A DNA stretch of 64,000 nt, taken from NCBI GenBank assembly GCA_013397865.1, contig VZTI01003366.1, forward strand, positions 444,738 to 508,737, read 5' to 3'. Within the stretch, counting starts at the first letter, position 1, and each line of letters starts with the position of its first letter. This stretch comes from Struthidea cinerea (taxonomy: Eukaryota; Chordata; Aves; Passeriformes; Corcoracidae). Positions 49,998-62,100 of the stretch are shown here, piece by piece. Made by a program: the position numbers and the translations under genes. A model generated the notes under the pieces. The model did not search any database. It saw nothing but the letters and a program-made list of their open reading frames with translations, and was not told the DNA's origin.

Positions 49998-50117
49998 TTT
50001 GATCTGCTTCGTCTTCTCCCGGAGAATGTTCCGGTACTGCTGCAACTGCTCCACGGCTTCGGGCCCAGGCTGCCGGGCCAACACATGCCTCAGTTCCACA
50101 TACAGCTTCTCCTTTTC
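49998..50117 (-). CDS. CFAP58: CFAP58, antepenultimate exon
   Basis: This exon is exactly 120 bases (40 codons, phase 0 at both ends) with acceptor TGTCTTTTCCTTAG and donor GTAAGAGG. It encodes EKEKLYVELRHVLARQPGPE, then AVEQLQQYRNILREKTKQIK. The block EKEKLYxELxHVLARQPGPE is highly characteristic of CFAP58 as I know it: a charged helix broken by the conserved Gln-Pro-Gly-Pro turn. Base composition is GC-rich with many CpG, unlike the AT-rich introns, as expected for an old constrained exon. A 149-codon open frame on the plus strand (49977-50426) is its antisense shadow. The exon normally preceding it (residues ending just before EKEK) is not found in this window. Confidence 0.95.
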
Positions 50118-53100
50118 CTAAGGAAAAGACAAGAGGAAGAGCTCTTATTAAACTCCTACAGCAGCAGCACAGCCTGTGAGGAAATCAACCTCACTGAATA
50201 TTGCAACTCAGTCAGGAAGGTATTTGGAGAAACAAATCTGCCTGTGTGTCAGGCTTTCCTCACTAGCCATAAGGTATTTAAAGTTGTTGTGATAGCAGTG
50301 GGAGAGCTCATTAAGAGAAACATCCAGCTACTTCAAACCACGAATGAAATGCTCTTAAACACCATCGCCAGTGAGCACACTCTACCTCAGCAGTTACTGG
50401 AAGAGTATCCAGGGCTGGGAAATTAATCACTAGAAACCATGCTTATTGCAATCTTTATTCTTATGAGTCACATTGCCTTACATTAAGGATCACAGCTTCA
50501 CCCAACAGGATGTGAGCTGGCTATAGAAATGTCAGCAAAGGACTGTACAAAAGAGTAACTTCTTCCAAAGAAAATCCTGCAAAGTACATGTACACACACA
50601 CAGAGATTTATATATTTATAACCTTTCAGTTTAACTGCAGGGGCTCTGGGAAAGGGAAAGAAATTATAAACAGCAACAATTATGACTAGCACAATTACCA
50701 AGTATTTTTTCTTTGTCATGTGTGTCCTCTTCATGTTGGAAGAGTAATACGTGTGGGAGTGGGATATTGCCATGCCTGAAAAGAAACCACACCATGGACC
50801 CACTTACAGCTTTTTGTACTGAAATTCTGCTTTCAGCTGTCTTTTGAGAGTACACTTGTTTTTAGTCTGAGGAATAAAGCTCTGAAAAAAGCCACTTTCA
50901 TAGCTTTGCACAGTACTACAGTTTTAGTATCTACCCTGAAAAACTAAGATCATTAAATAATATTATTTAGTAAGATCACATCCTTTTCTGATACATGAAA
51001 AACTGGAATTAAAAAGGAGACTAGCAGACAAAGGATTTAACTGAGGAAGACAAAAATGCCAAGAACGAGGTAGGATAGATGATTATTTACACTGGATTTG
51101 ACAAAACCCCTTTTAGCTGTCTTTTTTATAAGCTCTCTCTACAACTCTTACCACAGAATTCTGTTGACGTGGGAAATGGTGCCATCACATCATCTAGAAT
51201 TGCTACATTTTGTCTTTCTCAGTGGTTGAGCCAGGATTTTCAGAAGTGGTCTGCTATTTTGAAGATGTAAAATTTTAGGTGTCCAGTCTTCAAGAGCATG
51301 AGGAGTCTGGAGTTTTTAGACCTCATCATTTTCTGAAAACTATGCACTACAGTGGTCACAACTTGGGACCACAAAATGGAATCACTTCAGGTCATGCATT
51401 ACTTTTGCAAGCACTGTCCTTAAATTCTGCAGATTACTGAGGAAGAGTTCCTTATAAATGAAATTGTTCACAGTTCATCTCTGGAAAAATCAAAACCTCC
51501 TGAGACTCAGACTGATGTTTGCATAGTGGCAAACACTAAATTGATAATTCATTCTGAGTAGAGAGTTGTTATGCCACTACATAGTGGTATGTCCACTACC
51601 AGCTTTTCTTTATTAAGAAGTAAGATTTTACTGCAAGGTCAAAACAGCAAAAGAAAAATCCACCTTGTCAAAATCTGGCCAGTCAGTATTAACATTTCAA
51701 CCCTGAATGTATCATATATTTATATTTTGGAGTACTGTAATGGTAATTTGGATAAAGATGGGTCAATTGATGGATTGAAGGTCTTAAATGCAATGTTTTT
51801 CCAATTTTTTTCTCTCCCTACCCTCTACAACGGCCAACCAAGCTCTTCAAACATTGTGCAGTGGTGTATATAATAACCTAATTTAGAGACAAAGAGTGCA
51901 ATTCTAAGGAGAATCTATTTTATGCAACAGAGACTCATTAGGTGTCCAATGTATATTGTATCCATAATCCAACAGAGGCAGAACCAGATGTCTTATAATG
52001 CATATCCTGTCCTTCCTTGCTGAGCACTGTCCATCTCTTTTACATCTAGTCAATTAATTTGTCACTGGGTTAGAAGCACCATATGTCAGCAAAACGTTAA
52101 AAGAAAACCCTGGGTACTTCTTTCCTCCTCAGCAGAAGCTAATTCAATCCATTATGACTGGGTTTCTTTGGCTTGTCCCAAACTGCATCCCCTCACATTT
52201 CCCTCCGTCTCACGCCAGGCTGCCGTCACAACGTACATCTTGCCGCAGTTCTGACGTTTTGAGATCAAGGAACTTAAAGAGTCACAAACACACTGCGAGA
52301 CACAACTCTTCTTCTTGAGGTGAAGGAAGATCCAGCAAATCTCTGTAAATCCATGCTGTTAAGCCTTCACTGGTAAGAGTAATGTACCTGTGTTCAGATC
52401 AGGTCTAGGCCAGTAACAAAGCTTTTTATAGGATCCTTCCATGGCGCAATTCCCATGGAATTCAGCAGATGTTTGACTGTAGGACTGAGCCTGTAACATC
52501 AACAAGCTTCCCTGGTTTATGACATAAACTAAGCCAAGATGATGGCACATTCATTTTGTGCATGTAGGGCTGGGACACTCAGGCTGAGGATTACAGTTAA
52601 ATTTCAGGCATTCCAAAGAGAATTTCAGCACCTCTGTGAATACCTGCTGTAAAAATTCAGCAAATAAAATTGCACATTATTTTTAGAACAACCCTTTCTG
52701 TCTTAGAGTTGTTTCCCAGGGGATCTCCAAGGAGGCCACAGATCTGTCTGTAGGCTCAGCCATGACAATAATTTTCTTCATTCCTAAGTCTCTCACCCAT
52801 TAATTTGGAGGGGGAAGGTGGAGAAGTAAGTGGTGCTTTCCCCTAAATTTAACTAGGTGCTGTCTCAGCCATATTCTGTAGTTCACCTGGCCTGCTTGCT
52901 CTACAGCAAACTGAGAAAAAAATTATTTTCTTCTGCAGAAGACTGGCTAGCATTTGGCAAATTTCAGTTAATTCTCCAGGATCAGGTGGTCACAAGTTGG
53001 CTGCATCTACAGCAAGAAGAATCACTTTGGCCAGCAAAATCCTACTTCAGAAGAAGCTATTGCTGCTGACCAGCACAGCCCCATTTGCTTTTCCCTGTGA

Positions 53101-56100
53101 GAAGGACCATCAGGACCATCAGACACATTCCCAAAGTGACAGCAAGGCATTCAGAGCCTTGACAGGGAGCGGGAAGCATTCACCAGTCCCAGGCTGGGAT
53201 GGAGCAATGCACCCAGTATTAGCTCTAAAGATGTGACCCCATTTTGTGTCATCCTGTCCCTCACCATGACACCAGGAAATGGCACATCTTGTTAGTTAGC
53301 CCAGGGGTTTATTCTGAACCAGAGAAGATGGATGACCATACAGTTAATGAAAATGTATTCACAGCACAAATAGGCCCTGTAGTCCCAGCTTCCTCATTTT
53401 TATCAGCTTGTCTTTCCAAATAGATAATTCAACAAATTTACCTAGCATAGCAGCACCTCAAGAGCCTTCTCCAACAGACCCACAAAAATCCTATTGTGCA
53501 CCAAAAGCTTTCTATCACATGAATTACTAAAAAAAACCCACAAAAAATCCAAAAGCCTTTGCATCAGAGTAAGTTCAATTTATGTCAGTTCCTCTCTCCA
53601 GCAACTGAGCTAAAGAAAATACCCAACAAGATAAAGATGCAGTGCAAAAGTGTGCAATGTAGTGTATGGCAGCAGGCCCTAAAACATACAACCTACACAA
53701 AAATCCTTATTTTAATTAGTAAGGTGGAGAAAGCAATATAGTAACCATGCAAGCACTCTACAGTTCCTCATGGCTTTGGTGGGGATAACAAGTCACTCAG
53801 CGTGCCACAGGGGGTTTCTTGTTTATTGGCACTATAACCAAAATGTCAGTGCTGTGCTGAACTCCAGAGGCATTTTGTTTATGATGCCATGCAGCAGCAG
53901 AGCATCCTTAGGGGTTGTGATTCCTCTTCATAAGTGTTAAACAGGACACGGAAATCTGGATTAAGTACATACGCAGACATACACATCTAGTCATAGTCAT
54001 TTTGGCTGTGTAAGCCCTACATTTATTTGTAGCTGTGTATACCTAGCAGTAGCTGTTGGCTCAGGACATCTATCTTTAAAAGTTTTATGAGGTAAAGAAA
54101 AAAAATTAGCATATGGTGACCTTCACAAATTTTATAACAACAGAAGAAAGTTGCCTCCAGCACTATGAAAATGTGCAGTATAAACTTCCTCTATAAACAC
54201 TTTACAAAAGCTTCTGCTCTTTCTTGTCTATTCCACATCCATCAGCAAACACCCTTGCAAGGATGCAGTTCCCTAGAACAGCTCCTGTTTTCATCATCAC
54301 CTAGACACTTCTTTAACTGTCCAATGTGAGGTTTTTTATTGGGTAAATTAATTACATTTGAAACAGGATACTGAGGCCCTTTCACAGTGTGGCAACACTA
54401 ACACTGCATTAGATGTTTTGGGTTTTCCTGTAAAAACCACCAGCTTGAAGGAAAGGCTGCGATAATCCCATCTTTGGTGAAACCTGCACCACTCAAACCT
54501 GTCTTGTAACTTGAGTCCTCCAGTTGATAATAATGCTTCTCGAGAGCAAATGTCTCTTTTGGCATAGAGCAAACTGCACCAAATTGACTGGCATTTTCAA
54601 AACAGCTTAATGAGAAAGGAAAAAACACCTTGGAGCATCTTGTAAGGTCTTCACCCTTGACTGTTTTTTGCAACAGCAAGAGCTGAATGCTGCAGTATCA
54701 CCATCTTCACGAAACAACGAAGTATGAACATTTCCACCTGAAGTGCAACTGCAACTTATTTTTATTATTATTGCTAGGAACTGTTACTATCGAATCTTTC
54801 CTAATAAGGGTGTAGGAAAACATTTTTTTTTCCCAATGAACAGACAAATAATTTACATATACTCCTCTCCTTTCAACTTCTGAACGCTGAGACACAAGGT
54901 TAACAATCTATCCAAAGAAAATGGCATGGATGTGTCTGCTGAAATAACAGCTGCAATTCCCTTTTTACTCTTATCTTTACACAAGAGTTTATAAAATCAT
55001 TAATCAGAGTAGCTCATTTAATCATAGTGTTTCTACTTTACATTGAAGATTATCAATTAATTATCTCCTGTTCTGTATGTGTGAGCAGAAACACACACAC
55101 ATACACACGAAAGTGAGCTGCTCCTTGAAGGTGAGAATTACCCCTGACATGACATGGATTGATGTAAATATTCCAACTATTTTCACAGTGCCTGCAGCTT
55201 GACAGTTGGGTTGAAGAGAGCTCTAAACAAACCTTTGTTTCGCATTCTAGTAGCAGTTTGTCTTAAAGTGACCTGGGGGAGATTCAGAAGTTGATACAAA
55301 TCTTATCAACAAGGTTTCTAAATATTCTAAATGAGTAAGTCTACATAGCAAAGGATGGGGAAGTTTTTACTTTATAATAATTACTTTATACAAGATTTCA
55401 AGAAAAAAAATTAACTCTCTTCTTCAGTTCTAGACTATTTGACTTAAAACCTCTTTCAGTGTCAGAGTAACAGCATGTATTTCAGCTATTCAATAGCCAT
55501 TTTGAATTTTACAATTTTAGATGAATCAAAGGAGAATTATCACAGCTCTTTTGATAATGATTAGCTGTTCCTGCAGGTGACAGCTTGGGACGAGGATTCC
55601 CAGTAGACCTACCTTCTGTTCTCACTTCAGACTGATCTGACAGATGACCTCAAAGGGTCAGAAAGATTCCAGAGCTCCTTCTAGAAATACCTATTTTTAA
55701 ATTAGGCACCTAAGTCTCTTTAATCACCTGCTTGACTTAGATCTTTAGATTTCCCTGAAAGACAAGAACACTTTGCTTCAAGTCCTTTGGTTTGCTACCT
55801 CTGAACAGCTGTCTCAAAGTCAAGGCACCATTTAAATCCACAGTACCTGTCTAACAAGGCAGTAAAGCCTACATACATCTTTTTGACAGGGCAGCAGAGT
55901 TCCCCTGCATATGTCAAGTACCTCAGAGAAGAAAGACTAGTCTCCTGTTACACTTTGGAACCTATTAAGAAATAACAGTATATCTAAGAAACACATACAG
56001 CAATTCTGAAATCATGAATGTTTTAATGCATGGCTTCCTTCAGACTCACTGTAATTAGAGCTGAGCCTCTGCTATTCTTCAAGGAGTTCTGTTTCAGCTC

Positions 56101-59100
56101 CCCTTGCCTGTTTCTTAAAATTCAAAGAAACAGAAACAGGACTACAGGAGGGGGAAAGACAGTGAATCCTAATGTCCATGTAAAGACTACTGCTGTGCCC
56201 AAGTGTGCCATCTCCTGTTTAAGATTACAGCTGTATCTACTTAGACAGGCACGGGAAGCCTGGAGCTCTGAGCCTCCAAGATGTGGAGCAATTGGCTGAC
56301 TGATGCACCCTACTTGGCAGAGACTCTCCCTACTGAGGTTCATGGCTCCTGTGCACTTCGCAGCACACATCTGTGTGTCTCAAGAGAAGAGTGGAGAAAT
56401 GGGGTTCTTTCCCATTGTGTTCTCCTGTGTCCAATTTTAAGCCAGCTTTCTAAAAAACCCAACCAGCCACAGTGACTGTGCCTGCCTTCCTCTAACAGCT
56501 GTAAAACAGCCTTAGCAGCATCTTTCTGTATGTGTCCCCTCAACAACAGCACCATTCACAATAAGAATGGAAATAAGAACTGGAATAGAACAAATCTAGT
56601 CTGTCTCTGTAGAATGACTTTTTTTGGTGGGGTTTTGCTGTTGTTGCAACTGTCATACAAGATAATAATCCATCACTGAATGGGATGTTGTAGATTGTCC
56701 ATCTCTTGCTGCTGAGGGAAGAGCAGAACACCCCTTGTCTTAATGCAAAAACACCTGCCAAATGGCAAATACTAAAGATGTACATCTAGCTCAGGGCCAC
56801 CCTATAGAATATGGGCTTGTGAATGTATTGCTGCACTGCTGCTGCACTCCTCCAGTATTTCAGCTTCTCTAGCAGCTTCTGGATGGCTGACAGTCAGTAT
56901 CGGATTGCTACAGCACTGCAAGTCTGTGCGCTGCAATGTATTCAGTCAGCACAGCGAGTCATTTATTTTCCCTTAACAAGATAACCGGTTGATTAATATA
57001 CTTTACCCTGGGGTGCACAGCAGATTTATTTCCTTCTCAGATACATGCTGAACACAGGAATGAGGAGTAAACAAGTTTGTTTTCAGTTATTTGTTATTTC
57101 CTGGAACAATTCCTGAACTTTTTATCCAAGCTTTATTCTAGCCAACTAATGTTGAAGCTAAGGGCAATTCTGACTAAGAAGCTTAGGACTGGGTCATTTT
57201 ACAAAATATTTTCAGTCTAATGATACAAGGTATCCATGCTCAGGATTCGGGGTTCAAACCAAACATAATGCATTTGAATGAAACACTTTTGGTGATCACT
57301 GTTTCTGTTTTGCTGATGCAGATTACAGATGACAGTGCTGTATCTTAGGTTCTTATATGGCATCCTTGTTTCAGTATCTGAATGGTATTAAATCTTTATT
57401 GTACACAAGCTGAACAACTGCTTCCAGCCAGGGCAGTGATCCTCTTCTCATTCTACAAGAATTCTGGACACAAAGATTTATTACATGAATTGCTAAAGTT
57501 CACTAAAACTCCTTGAAGACACACAGGAATGAAATTCAGTCTCCCAATCCCCCAGGACCACCATGCTGATGGCCTGTGCTCCTTGCTCTTCCGAAACACC
57601 AGGCCTGGACAACAGCAGCAGGTTACAAGCGTGCGAGAAAACTCACAATAGGCCACAGTGTACTTGAAGACAACAACCTCTTCAGGTATGCTAAACTTTG
57701 TGGACTGGGAGTACATATATTAGAATGCAGGACACAAAACCATGTTTGACATTCATCTGTGAAGGATAATATTTGTGTAATTAAATCAGTCTTGCATGAT
57801 GAGGAGGGATGACATCTGATGACCCACTAGAGTTCTCTTTCAAGCTCAAACTCAAGTAAATATATCAATTCTCTTAAAAAACTTGTAAAACAGATTAAGA
57901 ATTCATGTATATTTGCCACCTATAAACCCCAAGTGATTTTTACTCTGCCTGCAACTTCCTCAGCTTTGTAAATGATATCTGAATACTTCTGACCAAAACA
58001 TCACTAGAAGAGCTAAAAATGTTGCAGATCTCCAGAAGTTACTTTCTCAAATAAACTTGCACCTTGCTTCTGTCCAAAACCATTTATCATGGGAAATCTG
58101 TTTTGTTTATGAGGGCAGTATAGCTCCACAAAGATTCAGTAAAAATTATCTCTTCCACTAAGAAAACTGTTCACCAAAAGTATTTTGTTTGATCACTAAG
58201 TAGTCTGCTTTGCTTCCCATTTGTCATTGCCAGAAACATTTGCACTATTGTTATTGGAAAATTATTTGTTCACCCTAAAGAGCAGCCAATTATCTTCACC
58301 TGGCGACATTGAAGTGATCAGCATACTTCCTACCCATTTTTTTCAAAACCCTGTTCAAACAAACATACCAAAAAAATGGCTATTTTTCTGGGAAGACTTT
58401 ATTCTCTTCCACTTGAATTGCAACATATGTGGGAGGAGGGAAAGAATCTAAATGTCAGTGTGTATTTAAGAGCAGTTTATCATGCCGTAAATTTCTATAG
58501 CATAGAACATCTTCTAATTCTAGATGGACTGAGATTAGAAGGGCTAAAATAAACTAATGCGCCAAGAAGTGCATTGGAAATATGCAGAAATAGAAATCAA
58601 CTCCTTTCTGAGGAGAGCTAGGGCAAGCACTGAACACCCCTCAGATATCTCTTAAGTTATTAAAGCTTACACAAAACTTTCAGGTAGATATGTAGACTCT
58701 CAAAAGACCTTCACACAGATGACTCAAACCTTTCATGTTCTTGAGACATGATTCCTTACTACATCATCACAGGATTGCATACGAGCCCTGGTAAATTGCA
58801 CCCAGATTTAACACAATTATCCTAGCACTGGCTCAATGTGTGGTTCCACCCTACTCACAGAACCCTACTGGCTACACAATCAATCTTTCAAAAATTAAAT
58901 TATAAAATTAATTGGGAAAAAATTATCAGTGTCAGAACAAAAGACACTAGAGATATTCTAATTGCATGGAAAAATCATCATGCCAGGTATAGAATCACTG
59001 AAAGACATTAATCCTTCAATTTAAAACCAATACTAAAATACAAAACATCTCCCCTTAGAGTCAAAGCTAAAATCCTCACTCATAGTCCTAGTTTAGCAAT

Positions 59101-62100
59101 GAACCTTTCAAACACAACAAAAGCAAAATAAAAGAATGGCACGAGAAGGAAAGAATCTAAAAGAGTAGTCCTGAAGGATGACTTGATTCATTAGGTACCT
59201 CCATATGTCACTTCATACCGCACTGGAGATTCCAGTTCGAGTAAGTTTCAAGGTATTGGACAGAAATTATTTTGATAGCACTAATTCAGTAGACTGTTAT
59301 GCATCATCATATAGAGCTGGTAGTGAGATATTTTTTTTATCCATCACAAGTTAGAACTGGGTTTCAGCCAGAGTTCATGGGCACACAGTATTTTTTTCAT
59401 TTGGAAAAAGAACAGAGCTTGTCTTTGGAGTCTAAATCAAGGCAATTCTTACAGTGTGCCTTTGACACATCAGCCTAATTCTGCATGACACTGGGGAAGT
59501 AAACTTTTTCTTTATGATTCATATCCAGCTGAAAGCCAAAAAGTAAATGTTAGGCCTGAGTCCTTACGGTATTTCTCATTTCTGTATTTCAATACAAATC
59601 CCTTGAAATTCCAGTCACCGACATAGACCTGGAGTCATAAGCTCATACACTCCACCTGGTACTGGAGTACTGCTTTCTCTCTCGTTTCCTTAAGGTACAT
59701 AGCAACACTCACATTTTATAAAGGCAGAAGAGCACTTTTCTGCCTTTTTTCTTTTCCCCCACATCAGGAACCACTTGATCAATTTGATCAAGGCTCCCAA
59801 ACCAGGTGGATCCCAGCCTGTCCTGCACTCCTGGACTGAATTCCCCACCAATAAGACCTTACACTTGTCCTTGTTGGTTTTTACTCTTTTAAAGCATTGT
59901 TGCTATTTCACTTCTCCTATCTCACAGTGGGCCAATACTTTCCTTCTGTTTCTGCTTGTTGTTTACATACTTGAAGAGTTCTTTCTTGTGGTTTTTGACA
60001 ATTCTGGCCAATTTCAGTTCGGTTAGTGGTGCAATTCCTTTGTGCTGGTTTGTCTATGCCAGCTACTGCCTGTGCAATTAGATGCAATTTTACTGGCAAG
60101 AAAGTCTTCTGCCATTCAAGAGCTGGTATAAGCTAAATCAGAAAAGTGACTTTTTTGCTGGTAGAAATGGGGCTTTTAAGTGTAGAAAAGGCCTAGAGCT
60201 CAATATACTCACCCTTTTAATTGAGGGCTGAGAGAACTGCTAGCTTGAGCTGCAAGATAGGGCATTAATCCGGTGCTTCCAGAGGAAGTCAAATCCTCCA
60301 GGAAACAGAGATAGAAAAGCACCAAGTCCTACTACACTATAAAAAGCTAAAAAGAAAATTTCCCTTTTCATTTTTGGATGGAAAAATCCCTTCAAAAGGC
60401 TGACTTCATATATAAATGATAAAGGAGCAGTAAAGAAAGGATTGCATTTTGGCAGTGGATTTTGCAGTTCACCTGTAAGTTTCAGTGCATACAAAGCACT
60501 CTCCCAAACTACCTCTGCTGAAATCTCTCTAAAGACAAGATGACAGAGAAACAATAATGGGCAGGTCAGAAGAGACTTTTAGGGATTCTACAGTCATTAG
60601 TTTCCTGAAGTGAATTGCAGTTACTTTTTACGAAAATAGACAATTCTGCCAAAAAATCCCCAGCTCACACTCTCTACCCTATATGTAACATGCAAGTAGG
60701 TTATACTCACAAATCCAAGTAGAATCTACACTGGGCATCAAAAATAAATAGATGCCAAATTTGAGAGGGTGAAATAAATCTCAGCCATTTTGAAGATGTA
60801 AAGATAACGTCTAAGAGAAAACTCATCTGGGCCTTAAGAATACCAAAATATAGGTAGGGGATAGGAGAGTATTCTCTTATTTTTCCTGATGAGAAATTCT
60901 TTTACTCGGCATTTGAGGACACATTTCTCTTATGTGGAAGCTACTTGAGCACTGTGAGAGCAGTGAAGAACTTAGCAGAAGCATGCCTCATGAAACTCCC
61001 AAGCTAGGTAAAAAATTATTTTCAGAAGCACTAGGTTCCCATAAACTGGGCCAAAAAAAAAATTACACAAGATTTTTTAAAAAAGTATTTTATTTAATAA
61101 ATGGGGGGAAAATGCATAACAAATACAGGGAAGCAGATCCCCAAGTTCCTTCCTTTCTTGGGAGAAAACTTTGATTTCAATAGCTGCCAACCTGCATAAA
61201 CCCACATGGTAACACACTGTTCTAAAGCAGATTTCTTTATGAAACTATACTAGCAGCTCTGAGAAATAAAGATGGTTATGTATATGTTCAGACACTATAG
61301 CAACGAGCACCTCAAATTGGATAGAACAGCTCTACAACAAAGTTAGCACAAATAAAATAAAACATCTGCCTATTTTGAGTGTTCAGCTACTGAATTGAGT
61401 CATGTCGCTAATATATTCATTCACACACCACTGTAAGAATGGAAATTATTTTATTCCCTTTTTACTTGATGTGAGGCATGCAAAAGCTAAGCAGCCTGCC
61501 CAAGGTCACAGAAAAAAGTCTCTTGTTCTCCCCTCCCTGTATCTCACAATACCTGAAATGGAACTATGGTGCAGACAGCAGCATCCCTTCTATTCCTCCT
61601 ACTCTCTGTCACTGGGACAGTCAGTTCTTCGGAGGGATTGAAACTTAGCTCAAAACTTGGCTCAATGCAAGGACATGTGGGTGCTATCTGGCTGTAATCT
61701 CTGAGTCAGATACATGAGCTAATCATGCCTTTTGCCCTTGCACTCTTTGAACTATGAGCTCAAGACACAGGCAGCACAGCATCACATCCTGACTTCCCAG
61801 TCCTGGGCTTTGATCGTTGACAACTTAAAACAATAGCAATTAAAAAAATATGTATGTACAGAAAAAGAATGCTTTCACTACTACATGCAAGGCTTCAATA
61901 AGACATATTTGCCTTTGCCTCCCAGAACAAATAATCTAGGTTGCACTTTCTTTTACATTTATGAACAATCTTCTGAGCTAACTGACAAAAGAGGTAACTG
62001 ACATATAATGTGAATCTTTATGCTGTTATCCATTCCAAGACGTGCAGCTGAATAAAATTCTGCTCAGTCAGACATAAAATCAAATTAGAGGAGTTCGCTC

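Noticed and set aside
49977..50426. 149-codon plus-strand frame
   Set aside because: Antisense shadow of the CFAP58 exon at 49998-50117 extended into intron.
57250..57262. GGTTCAAACC as a tRNA B-box
   Set aside because: The box lacks the right spacing to its closing CC, no A-box lies upstream and no cloverleaf can be folded.
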